A DNA stretch of 64,000 bases, taken from Bacteroidia bacterium. GTDB taxonomy: Bacteria > Bacteroidota > Bacteroidia > J057. A program made the position numbers and the translations under genes. A model generated the notes under the pieces. That model was not told the DNA's origin. It did no database searches and saw only the letters and a list, made by a program, of their open reading frames with translations. Location of the stretch: contig JAUIGE010000010.1 in the NCBI GenBank assembly GCA_030430205.1, positions 116,967-180,966 of the forward strand, given 5' to 3'. Positions 36,248-44,405 of this stretch are shown here, in pieces; the first letter of the stretch is position 1, and each line of letters opens with the position of its first letter.

Positions 36248-39139
36248 ATGCGGCACACCTACCTTTTCGCTTTGCTATGCTGTCTTTCTCTGGCTCAGGC
36301 TTATGCTCAATCCCGGGAAATGGATAGCCTCCGAAATGTATACAAGCTGGAGGCTGACCCCTCTCAAAAAATAATTTTTTACTACGATCTGGCTTTTGCG
36401 GTGTTGAAGGATAATCCCGAACAGGGACTGGCTTATGCCGACACCCTGGAGCGGCTTGCCAAAAAAGCGAAGGACTATTTTAGTTTGTCCCGGGCCGCCT
36501 ACCTGAAAGCGCATGCCTACGAGGAGCAGGGGAAATTTGCAGAAGCCCTCCCCTACCATAAGCAGGAATTGGCTTTTGCTATGCAAACAACTGACAAGGA
36601 GCTACTAGGCAAAGCATACAATTCTTTGGGCTATAGCTACCATGACTCAGGGCTGAATGACAGCGCCCTGATCTACCTGATACGCGCCGCGGAGCTCAAG
36701 CAAGAGCTGGGCAATATGAAAGATGTCGCTTCTGCCTACGGCAATATCGGCAATATCTACAGCGACCTGAAAGCGCCGGAAAAGGCCATTGAATGGCTTG
36801 AAAAAGCCCTTGCCATCCGCCTCAGCCTGCCCGAAGGGGAGAGAAGTGCTATCATTACCTACAACAATATTTCGATCGCTTACAACGGCATCAAAGACTA
36901 TGACAAAGCCATCGAATATGCCCAAAAAGGCCATGATCTTGCCATGGAGATCGGCAACAATTTTCTGGCAGGCGCGATCGCCGGAACATTGGGTAACCTG
37001 TGGATGAAAAAGGATGATTTGGACAAATCCATCCAAATGAGTGAAATGGCTGTCAGCCTGCTTTTGACTGCCAACCGTCGCTCCAATGCCGTTTTTCCCT
37101 ATGCCAACCTATCCGAAGCCTGGTGGCGAAAAGGCGATTTTGACAAAGCCCTGCGGGCAAATCAGGAAGGCTATGCCATCATGGAAGAGCTAAAGCTCAT
37201 GGAGCCCAGGGAGAATTATTATGAAAATTTTGCCCGTATCTACGAGAGTCAGGGAAATTATAAACAAGCCCTTCATTGGTATCGGGAGTTTATGATACTC
37301 GATGACTCCCTTTTCAGAAAGGAAAACCTGGAAACGGTAGCGAATATTGAAGCGAAGTTTGAAAAGGAAAAGACGGATGCCCAACTGGCGCGGCAGGAAC
37401 TGGATCTGGCTCGCCATAGCAGCCAGAAAAAGACGATCCTGATCGTGGCTATCCTGATCGTATTGGGCCTGGTTTTTTTGTTTCAATATTTGCGTTTTAA
37501 ACAAAAAAGCAAGCAGAAAGAAGTAGATCTCCTGGCAAGAGTAAGCCTTGCAGAGGCCGAAAAGCTCAAAGAGCTTGATCTCATCAAATCCCATTTTTTT
37601 GCCAATATCAGCCATGAGTTTCGCACGCCCCTGACGCTGATCCTCAGCCCGGTGGAGCAAATGGCGAGCGGGACCTTTACGGGCGACGCCCAAAAGTATT
37701 TTCGGATGATCATCCGAAATGGCAAGCGCCTCCTGGAGCTGGCCAACCAGCTGCTCGACCTGTCCAAACTCGAAAGCGGAAAGCTGCAGCTACAACTGAC
37801 GGAAAGCGATTTGGGCCAATTTGTGGGAGCCATCGCGGGTTCCTTTGAAAGCCTCGCGGTACGCAAGGAAATCCATTTTCAGGTGCATACGCCCACAGCC
37901 AGCCCGCCTTGCTATTTTGATCGGGACAAGCTGGAAAAGATATTGGTCAACCTGATTTCGAATGCCTTCAAATACACCAGCGAAGGCGACCGGATTGAGG
38001 TGAAAGTAAGCATTGCGGAGGGAGAAGCGACCATCGAGCTGAGCGATACCGGTATGGGGATTCCTGCGGCTCAGTTGCCGCATCTCTTTGAGCGATTTAC
38101 CCAAAGCAGTCCTTCGGATGTGCAGGCAGGCAGTGGCCTGGGGCTCGCTTTGGTGAAGGAATTGGTGGCCCTTCATAAGGGAGAAATCAGCGTGAAGAGC
38201 GAAGAGGGAAGAGGAACGCGCTTTCTGCTTCGCTTTCCGGTAGCAAAGGAGGCCTTTACATCTGAAGAAATCCTCAGCCTGGAAGAAGTTGAAAAGGCAA
38301 AAACAGCCATTTCTGCTGATATCGTGCCGACAGCTGAAAGCAAAACCCCTAAAAAGGCCTCGCTCGACAGCGTTTTTTCACCCCTGAAAAAGCCCCTCGT
38401 CCTGCTGGTAGAAGACAATCCGGATTTAAGAAGCTACATCTCCGAAATCCTGGGCGAGGACTATCATGTGATAGAAGCGCAAAATGGCAAAAAAGCCCTT
38501 GAAAAGGCGATAGAAACGACGCCTGACCTCGTCATCACAGATGTGATGATGCCCGAGATGGACGGCATCACCTTTTGTAAGGAGCTGAAAAGCAATGAGA
38601 AGACCAGCCATGTGCCGGTCATCATCCTCACGGCCAAGGCCGAGCAGGTCAACAAATATGAAGGCCTGGAGACCGGAGCCGACGATTATATGGTCAAACC
38701 CTTTGACGCGAAGGAGTTGCGGGTGCGCGTAGCGAACCTGATCAGCCAAAGGGCCCATTTGCAAAATTACTTTCGGAGGATCCTGCATGCTTTCGCGCCA
38801 GCGGAAGTAAAGGCGGAGAGCATGGATGATATCTTTTTACATAAAGTAAAAGAAGTGGTGGAAGCCCATTTTGATGATGAGCATTTCGGCGTGATGGAGT
38901 TGGGCCATCAAATCGGGATGAGTCGGAGCCAGCTTCACCGCAAGCTGTCTGCCCTGACCGGCTTTTCGCCGGGCGATGTGATACGCCAGATGCGGCTGGA
39001 GCGGGCCCGCCAGCTCCTGGAACAGAAAGCCGCCACCGTTTCAGAGGTCGCCTACCTCTGTGGCTTTAGCTCTCCGGCCTACTTTATCAAAAGTTTTAAA
39101 GATTATTTTGGCACCACGCCTGGAAAAATGAATTCATAG
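36248..39139 (+). CDS. Hybrid two-component system protein: TPR sensor, histidine kinase, receiver and AraC output
   Basis: A 963-residue one-protein regulatory system. The N-terminus has a signal peptide (LFALLCCLSLAQAYAQ) and about six TPR repeats (for example YNSLGYSYHDSGLNDSALIY). A membrane helix near 395-420 (ILIVAILIVLGLVFLF) follows. HisKA has ISHEFRTPL (His near 455), the ATPase has VNLISNAFKYT and GSGLGLALVKEL, the receiver has the phospho-Asp near 765 (DLVITDVMMPEMDG), and the C-terminal AraC HTH ends with GFSSPAYFIKSFKDYF. It likely senses a periplasmic peptide or sugar through the TPRs and directly activates transcription. The ATG at 36248 is used because earlier in-frame ATGs lie over the divergent gene. 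Confidence 0.94.
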   Translation: MRHTYLFALLCCLSLAQAYAQSREMDSLRNVYKLEADPSQKIIFYYDLAFAVLKDNPEQGLAYADTLERLAKKAKDYFSLSRAAYLKAHAYEEQGKFAEALPYHKQELAFAMQTTDKELLGKAYNSLGYSYHDSGLNDSALIYLIRAAELKQELGNMKDVASAYGNIGNIYSDLKAPEKAIEWLEKALAIRLSLPEGERSAIITYNNISIAYNGIKDYDKAIEYAQKGHDLAMEIGNNFLAGAIAGTLGNLWMKKDDLDKSIQMSEMAVSLLLTANRRSNAVFPYANLSEAWWRKGDFDKALRANQEGYAIMEELKLMEPRENYYENFARIYESQGNYKQALHWYREFMILDDSLFRKENLETVANIEAKFEKEKTDAQLARQELDLARHSSQKKTILIVAILIVLGLVFLFQYLRFKQKSKQKEVDLLARVSLAEAEKLKELDLIKSHFFANISHEFRTPLTLILSPVEQMASGTFTGDAQKYFRMIIRNGKRLLELANQLLDLSKLESGKLQLQLTESDLGQFVGAIAGSFESLAVRKEIHFQVHTPTASPPCYFDRDKLEKILVNLISNAFKYTSEGDRIEVKVSIAEGEATIELSDTGMGIPAAQLPHLFERFTQSSPSDVQAGSGLGLALVKELVALHKGEISVKSEEGRGTRFLLRFPVAKEAFTSEEILSLEEVEKAKTAISADIVPTAESKTPKKASLDSVFSPLKKPLVLLVEDNPDLRSYISEILGEDYHVIEAQNGKKALEKAIETTPDLVITDVMMPEMDGITFCKELKSNEKTSHVPVIILTAKAEQVNKYEGLETGADDYMVKPFDAKELRVRVANLISQRAHLQNYFRRILHAFAPAEVKAESMDDIFLHKVKEVVEAHFDDEHFGVMELGHQIGMSRSQLHRKLSALTGFSPGDVIRQMRLERARQLLEQKAATVSEVAYLCGFSSPAYFIKSFKDYFGTTPGKMNS

Positions 39140-39325
39140 TTGTTTTTATATCGCTGATTATCAGATAATTATGCACCGTGCGACATAATTGATATTCTTT
39201 GCGACCCTTTTGATATGCCTAGCCTGCCTTTCCTCCCCACCTTTGCCTCAAGCAATCGCCAAAACTGCTGAAGTGGCTTGCCCAACTAACCAATATGATT
39301 TCAGCAACAAACAAAACAAACAACT

Positions 39326-39799
39326 ATGAAAACATTGCTGTTCACCTCCATCCTCCTCCTGGCGCTCACATTTAGCAGCCAAAATACTTTTGCACAGGCA
39401 GACAACCAGGCTACTTTTGAAGCCTATCTCGAAGCTGTCTACAAAGCCTACCAAAGCGACGACAACAATATCATGTGGTCATATTATACAGATAATGCCA
39501 CGGAGATAGGCCCGGACGGTAGCATAGCTTCCGGCAAAAAAGACCTCAGGGCTGGCTGGGAGGCATTTATGCAAATGGTCGACAAGAAACCAACTTTCGA
39601 CTATAAATTGACTTCATGGAGACTCATTAAGCCTGATGTAGCCATCATTACCTGGAACAGTAATGCTGATATTGTCATGGACGGCCAGCAAATAGGCGGG
39701 CCTACCATCTGCTCGGCAGTACTGGTCAAAGTGAAGGGAAAATGGATGATCGAAATGGATACCATGACGCCTGTCATGCAGATGCTTGACGGAAAATAA
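39326..39799 (+). CDS. Secreted SnoaL/NTF2-like domain protein
   Basis: A 157-residue exported protein with signal peptide MKTLLFTSILLLALTFSSQN. The mature part has the cone-shaped NTF2/SnoaL-like pattern of a helical start (ATFEAYLEAVYKAYQSDDNN) and a C-terminal curved sheet (AIITWNSNADIVMDGQQI). Members bind small ligands or catalyse isomerisation or hydrolysis; no catalytic pair is obvious. A strong terminator follows. Confidence 0.85.
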   Translation: MKTLLFTSILLLALTFSSQNTFAQADNQATFEAYLEAVYKAYQSDDNNIMWSYYTDNATEIGPDGSIASGKKDLRAGWEAFMQMVDKKPTFDYKLTSWRLIKPDVAIITWNSNADIVMDGQQIGGPTICSAVLVKVKGKWMIEMDTMTPVMQMLDGK

Positions 39800-39823
39800 G
39801 GCTGAATTCAGGAAAAGTTTTAT

Positions 39824-39858
39824 GCGCCTGTTTGCTTACAAAGCGACAGGCGCTTTTT
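39824..39858 (+). terminator. Rho-independent terminator
   Basis: A strong stem GCGCCTGT (39824-39831) pairs with ACAGGCGC (39846-39853), with an inner GCTT/AAGC extension in the loop, followed directly by TTTTT at 39854-39858. It lies 25 bp after the SnoaL-like gene. Confidence 0.85.
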
Positions 39859-39960
39859 CAATCCAGGCCTTTTGTCATCTCAAACAAGTCATTGAACCCA
39901 TCGGGCCTGCCTTCGATCGCATGATATGGCGATTTGTCTGAAAAGACTGATCTTTGCGAT

Positions 39961-40998
39961 ATGCCAAAGCGAATCCTACCCCATCTCCTCTTTTGGTTTC
40001 TCTTCATCTTGCTCTATGCGGGTGTGAAAATGTTTTTCGCTGCATCTTCCGATCTTGTCTACCCCCCTCTGACGCGTTTCTTTCGCTTTTTCTTTTTGGA
40101 AATGGTTTTTTTACCCTGGAAAGCCATTCCCTTTTACCTGCTATTTTATGTACTGATTCCCCGTTTTTTTGAACAAAAAGCCTACCTCAAAATGACACTT
40201 TGGTTTCTCCTGGCGCTTTTTGTTTGCCTCATGGGCTATCGCTCCATGGTCATCCCGGTGAATCAACTTTGGTACAATGAAACACCTGATTTTCAGGTCT
40301 ATAGCTTTAAGCGAATCCTGTACAGCCTGACGGAAATCCTTCCGGCTATCGCGCTGGCATCCACCGCCAAGCTCCTCAAAAGCAGAATCACTTCCCTGCA
40401 CAAGCTGGAGGCCCTCCAGCAGGAAAAGCGCACCGCCGAACTCAACTTCCTCAAAGCCCAGACCAATCCGCATTTCCTCTTCAATACCCTCAACAACCTC
40501 TACGGCCTTGCCCGCAAGCAGGACGAAAACACCGCCCCCGCCATCATGAAGCTGGCCGATCTGATGCGGTATATTTTGCATGAATGTCAGTCTGACAGAA
40601 TCCCTGTCGAGAAGGAAATCGAGATCATCGAAGCCTATATCGAGTTGGAAAAGCTGCGCTATGACGACAGCCTGCAGGTTCATTTCAGGCAGGAAATTGA
40701 TGATTTGCAGCAGCCGATAGCGCCGCTGATTTTGCTGCCTTTTGTGGAAAATGCTTTTAAGCATGGGGCGGGCGAGAATCGCTTTGAGACAAAGATTGAG
40801 ATTGTGCTTAAAATGGAAAAAGGCAAATTGAATTTTAGCATAGAAAATACTGTTGATCAGGAACTTACAGAAATGAAGGATGGTGTAGGGCTGGAAAATG
40901 TGAAGCGACAGTTGGAGCTGATATATGGGGAGGATTATGCGTTAGAGGTTGAAAGTTTGGGAAACGTTTTTCGGGTAGAGTTGGAAATAGGCAATTAG
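39961..40998 (+). CDS. LytS-type sensor histidine kinase
   Basis: A 345-residue inner-membrane kinase. Four membrane helices fill the first 145 residues (for example HLLFWFLFILLYAGVKMFF). The HisKA_LytS motif NPHFLFNTLNNLYGLARKQ places the phospho-His near 171, and VENAFKHGAGENRFE plus DGVGLENVKRQLELIYG form the ATPase domain. It presumably phosphorylates the LytTR regulator at 42022, although an opposite-strand gene lies between them. The start at 39961 (MPKRILP) is preferred to a TTG at 39934. Confidence 0.92.
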   Translation: MPKRILPHLLFWFLFILLYAGVKMFFAASSDLVYPPLTRFFRFFFLEMVFLPWKAIPFYLLFYVLIPRFFEQKAYLKMTLWFLLALFVCLMGYRSMVIPVNQLWYNETPDFQVYSFKRILYSLTEILPAIALASTAKLLKSRITSLHKLEALQQEKRTAELNFLKAQTNPHFLFNTLNNLYGLARKQDENTAPAIMKLADLMRYILHECQSDRIPVEKEIEIIEAYIELEKLRYDDSLQVHFRQEIDDLQQPIAPLILLPFVENAFKHGAGENRFETKIEIVLKMEKGKLNFSIENTVDQELTEMKDGVGLENVKRQLELIYGEDYALEVESLGNVFRVELEIGN

Positions 40999-41018
40999 GA
41001 TGTAGAATCAAACAAAAA

Positions 41019-41047
41019 GCGTGGCCGATCCCAAAGACCGGCCACGC
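41019..41047 (-). terminator. Perfect-stem terminator between convergent genes
   Basis: GCGTGGCCG (41019-41027) and CGGCCACGC (41039-41047) form a perfect 9-bp stem with an 11-base loop. On the minus strand it is followed immediately by TTTTTGTT, so it should stop transcription of the lipoprotein gene at 41072. On the plus strand a weaker T-rich tail follows, serving lytS. Confidence 0.85.
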
Positions 41048-41071
41048 ATATCTATTTTTCACCAGGGAGGA

Positions 41072-41908
41072 TTAGAAAAAGTGGTCCCACAGAGCTTCTA
41101 CGCCTGCGGAGAGGGAAGTCGCAACCCCTCCGGCAGCTGCTCCAGCCGCTGCACAGGCACCAAAGGTCAGCTCAGCGCAGCCTGTCACCACAGAAGCACC
41201 TGCTCCTCCTACGGCTCCAGCCACATCGGCTTTGACGATGCCGCCGCGTGTGGTGCCTGGAAATGGACGGCCATTGCCACCGATCAGGTCCCCTAAGGTG
41301 TTCCACTCATCGAGGTGGTCAGTCCAGTATTCAAAAGAAGCTTTACCGATGCCACAGCCCATCAGGACAGGGATGGCATTTTCCTCCCCTAAACGAGCCG
41401 ATGTCAGATTAAAAAGAGAGTCTAATGCAATCTCACAAGCCGCGGGAGTGGTGCTGTTGTTGATGACAAGCAGGGCATCGAGCGCATAAGCATGCTGGTC
41501 AGGGGTCAGCACCGTACTGTTTTCGAAATATGTCTCTACCGGACTCAGCGCAGTGCCCGCAGCATCCGTAGCACGGGCATAATCTGCCCATACGGCTTCA
41601 AATATGTCCAATGCTTCTGTGCGGTCTGTCTGGAAGAAAACATCTTCCCTGATGAATCTGACGCAGCCTTCTTTGGTCATAGATCTCAATTTGTCCAGGC
41701 TCATCGTAGCTGTGTCTACATTTGCCAACTCTGTCGTCAGGTAGTTTCTTACATATTCCATGCACTTATTGTGAACAGCACCTGCATCATTGGACAAGTC
41801 GAAGACGGTCGGTGGAGCAGGCGGATCGGGCACTTCTTCACAGGCAAGAAACATAGACATCGTGGCAAGTAGGGCGATGATCAGGGCAAAATTTTTCAGC
41901 GTTTTCAT
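41072..41908 (-). CDS. Lipoprotein with Gly/Ala-rich C-terminal segment
   Basis: A 278-residue lipoprotein whose leader ends in the FLAC lipobox (Cys near 23). The mature part begins with EVPDPPAPPTVFDL and is helical in the middle. The C-terminal 60 residues are strikingly Gly/Ala-rich (DVAGAVGGAGASVV then AAAGAAAGGVATSL), like glycine-zipper or bacteriocin-type hydrophobic tails. No known domain. It is transcribed opposite to the flanking LytS kinase and LytTR regulator and ends at a strong terminator. Confidence 0.82.
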   Translation of the reverse strand: MKTLKNFALIIALLATMSMFLACEEVPDPPAPPTVFDLSNDAGAVHNKCMEYVRNYLTTELANVDTATMSLDKLRSMTKEGCVRFIREDVFFQTDRTEALDIFEAVWADYARATDAAGTALSPVETYFENSTVLTPDQHAYALDALLVINNSTTPAACEIALDSLFNLTSARLGEENAIPVLMGCGIGKASFEYWTDHLDEWNTLGDLIGGNGRPFPGTTRGGIVKADVAGAVGGAGASVVTGCAELTFGACAAAGAAAGGVATSLSAGVEALWDHFF

Positions 41909-42021
41909 GTTGATTCAGGTTTAAGTTAAGTGTGAATGTTTTTGATTTCGCCCCTTGTATTCGCAAGCCCTTTTCAAAACCTTAACACTTTTTTTCATTA
42001 TTTTTAAAAAACGGCCAAATT

Positions 42022-42810
42022 ATGCCCATGAACCCACAAAAAACGCTCTCTTGCCTCATCATCGAAGATGAGCCCATCGCCGCAGAACTGCTGGCAGACT
42101 ACGTCAATCAGGTCTCCTTTCTGGAACTGAAAGGCATCTGCAAGGATGCCCTCTTTGCGCTGGAGCGCCTTCAAGAGGAGCCCATAGATGTCATTTTTCT
42201 GGATATACACCTGCCAAAATTGAAGGGACTGGAGTTCCTGGGTATCCTGCGGGACAAGCCGCAGACGATTTTGACCACAGCATATCATCAATATGCGCTG
42301 GAGGCCTTCGAAGCCGAAGTCGTAGACTATCTGATGAAGCCGATTGCATTTCCGCGCTTTTTGAAAGCGGTGGGTAAGTTGGACCGTGGTTTAGTTCGCA
42401 GTGGGGAGTTGGCAGTGGGCAGTGGGGAGTTGGCAGTGGGCAGTGGGGAGTTGGCAGGGGGCAGTGGGGAGTTGGCAGATTCAGCTGAGCCGTTTTCCGG
42501 CTTTTACTTTTTTCCGGTGGGGAAAAAGAAGGTCAAGGTCTTTTTTGAGGATATTCTTTTTGTGGAAAGCCAAAAGGACTACCTGCGCATCGTGAGCCAG
42601 GAGCAGGAGATAGTGACGCGTCTTTCGCTGAGCGAAATGGAAGAGATGCTGAAGCCTTATGGCTTCCTGCGCATCCACAGATCCTATCTGGTGGCGGTGA
42701 AGCAGCTCAGCGCCTACTCCGCTTCGGAGGTGGAGATCGGCGGCAAGACTTTGCCGATTGGGCGGAGCTATAAGGAGCTTGTGGCACAACAAATGGAAAG
42801 GTTTTTGTGA
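42022..42810 (+). CDS. LytTR-family response regulator with 21-bp tandem-repeat linker
   Basis: A 262-residue regulator. The receiver occupies about 1-118 with SCLIIEDEPIAAELL and phospho-Asp near 60 (VIFLDIHLP). The LytTR DNA-binding domain is at about 160-262 (FLRIHRSYLVA and LPIGRSYKELV). The linker consists of a four-fold repeat of GSGELAV-type heptads (42398-42480). It is the likely partner of the LytS-type kinase 1 kb upstream. Confidence 0.93.
   Translation: MPMNPQKTLSCLIIEDEPIAAELLADYVNQVSFLELKGICKDALFALERLQEEPIDVIFLDIHLPKLKGLEFLGILRDKPQTILTTAYHQYALEAFEAEVVDYLMKPIAFPRFLKAVGKLDRGLVRSGELAVGSGELAVGSGELAGGSGELADSAEPFSGFYFFPVGKKKVKVFFEDILFVESQKDYLRIVSQEQEIVTRLSLSEMEEMLKPYGFLRIHRSYLVAVKQLSAYSASEVEIGGKTLPIGRSYKELVAQQMERFL
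42398..42480 (+). repeat. Four-copy 21-bp in-frame tandem repeat
   Basis: Units at 42398-42418, 42419-42439, 42440-42460 and 42461-42480 share the core GCAGTGGGGAGTTGGCAGTGG; the third has one substitution and the last is partial. They encode repeated GSGELAV in the hinge of the LytTR regulator. The sequence resembles simple heptameric repeats common between genes in other bacteria, here inside a gene. Confidence 0.9.
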
Positions 42811-42814
42811 GAAA

Positions 42815-44233
42815 TTAAGCATGCTGAAAGAGTTCATCCATGCTCAGTTTGTTCTGTGCCAGGTAGGCGTATTGATTTTGTACGAGTCCATAAGTTGTTA
42901 TCATTGTTAAGAAAATAGCTTTTCTGGTTTGGGTTGCCGTTTGGAATGTTCCTATTTTGTTTCTCAGGTTTTCCTCATATTTTTTCGTAATGACGAAGGG
43001 ATTAATGGAAAATTTCATTTCACAAAGGTTGATAACCTGATCTTTACGATCAATCACCAGGTCAACCTGAGCATCTTCATGATACCAGGATGAAACGGAA
43101 GTCTGAACTCCAGCTATACCCAAAGCTGCTTTAATTTGTGGGATATGTTGAAGACATACCATCTCAAAAGCATAACCGCTCCAGGCTTTATACATAGATG
43201 TATCGTTCGCATTGATCCAAAAATTTTCATCATCAGGACTTACCTTTTTGATAAAATTCAGATAGAAAAGGGAATAAGGGTCTGTCAACTGATAAAGGGT
43301 ATTTTTTTCTTTTTTGCCAAAGGGCTGATAGTGCCTGATAAAGCTGCTTTCTTCCAACTCTTTTAAAATCCGGGTCAATCCACCTCCATTGGAAAAGGAA
43401 GTAATAGCAGCGATTTCACTTCTTCTCATCCCTTTCTTCTTCTGCGACAATGCTTCTACTACTGCGGTATGCCTTTCTGAACGTTTGAAAAGAGATGCAT
43501 ATAAATTATCATATTCATTTCGGAGGAGAGCATTTCTCTCAAAACATAACATATTAATGTTTTGAGACGCGCTGAGTCCCACTTCAATATTATCCAGGTA
43601 ATAGGGAATTCCTCCAAAAACCATATAAAACAAGACGATCTGGTACCTATCGAAGGTCGCATTTTTGTAGGTTAAAAATGCTTCTGTTTCGGCCAGGGTA
43701 AAAGGTTCCAACCTGATCCTGCCGGTCGTCCTATTGTGAAGTCCTCCGCGATTGTTCAACAGATTTTTGATCATCCATGAAGCTGCCGAACCACATACAA
43801 TCAGAAGTATGTCTTTACGGGCACTCGCCCAGCTATTCCAAAAGTGCTCCAGACCCGTCAGGAAGCCTGACTTAGGGGTATCCAGCCAGGGCAATTCATC
43901 CAGGAATATCACCTTCTTTCCCTTCACTTGCTGGTTTTCCAACAAATCTATCAATTGCCGAAATGCCTTCATCCAATCTTGGGCAGGTTCGACTTCGGTT
44001 TGTTTAGGACTGTAGTTAATAAGAGCCGCATGAAATTGGCCCAATTGATCTTTCATCTTCACATTTGCGAGACCTGTCAATTGAAAGGCAAATTGTCCAT
44101 CGAATACCTCTCTAATCAAATATGTTTTTCCAACTCTTCTTCTGCCGTATACCGCTACAAACTCAGATTTCGGTGATTCTGCGTAGTATTTCAGCTTCTT
44201 TATTTCCTTTTGCCTACCGATTAAGTGTTCCAT
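42815..44233 (-). CDS. AAA ATPase with C-terminal DUF234/nuclease-like domain
   Basis: A 472-residue cytoplasmic protein from the ATG at 44231-44233. The P-loop VYGRRRVGKTYLIREVF is near residue 26, VIFLDELPWLDT carries Walker B, and VCGSAASWM is the sensor-like segment. A winged helix follows (MRRSEIAAITSFSNGGGLTR), and near the end VDLVIDRKDQVINLCEMKFS resembles a PD-(D/E)xK nuclease motif (Asp, then ExK). This is the archaeal-type ATPase/DUF234 layout, often linked to mobile or defence functions. Two hairpin repeats lie just upstream of its start. Confidence 0.9.
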   Translation of the reverse strand: MEHLIGRQKEIKKLKYYAESPKSEFVAVYGRRRVGKTYLIREVFDGQFAFQLTGLANVKMKDQLGQFHAALINYSPKQTEVEPAQDWMKAFRQLIDLLENQQVKGKKVIFLDELPWLDTPKSGFLTGLEHFWNSWASARKDILLIVCGSAASWMIKNLLNNRGGLHNRTTGRIRLEPFTLAETEAFLTYKNATFDRYQIVLFYMVFGGIPYYLDNIEVGLSASQNINMLCFERNALLRNEYDNLYASLFKRSERHTAVVEALSQKKKGMRRSEIAAITSFSNGGGLTRILKELEESSFIRHYQPFGKKEKNTLYQLTDPYSLFYLNFIKKVSPDDENFWINANDTSMYKAWSGYAFEMVCLQHIPQIKAALGIAGVQTSVSSWYHEDAQVDLVIDRKDQVINLCEMKFSINPFVITKKYEENLRNKIGTFQTATQTRKAIFLTMITTYGLVQNQYAYLAQNKLSMDELFQHA

Positions 44234-44246
44234 GCTAAAACTATTA

Positions 44247-44336
44247 TTGGCTATACCTACCCAAAAATAACAAGGTAGAGCCAAATATAAAATTATAACT
44301 GGCTATACCTACCCAGAAACAAGAAGGTATAGCCAA
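44247..44336. promoter_or_regulatory. Two GGCTATACCT hairpins upstream of the AAA ATPase gene
   Basis: Two 34-bp units at 44249-44282 and 44301-44334 each consist of GGCTATACCT, a spacer beginning ACCCA, and AGGTATAGCC. The second stem is perfect over 10 bp; the first has one mismatch. They are 14-101 bp upstream of the ATPase start on the minus strand, a position that suits operators or 5' UTR hairpins. Confidence 0.75.
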
Positions 44337-44405
44337 CAATAATCATGGAAACATTTGAAAAATGACTGTCAAACTGCTTCATCCAAAAGTATGATTCCAC
44401 ATCCT

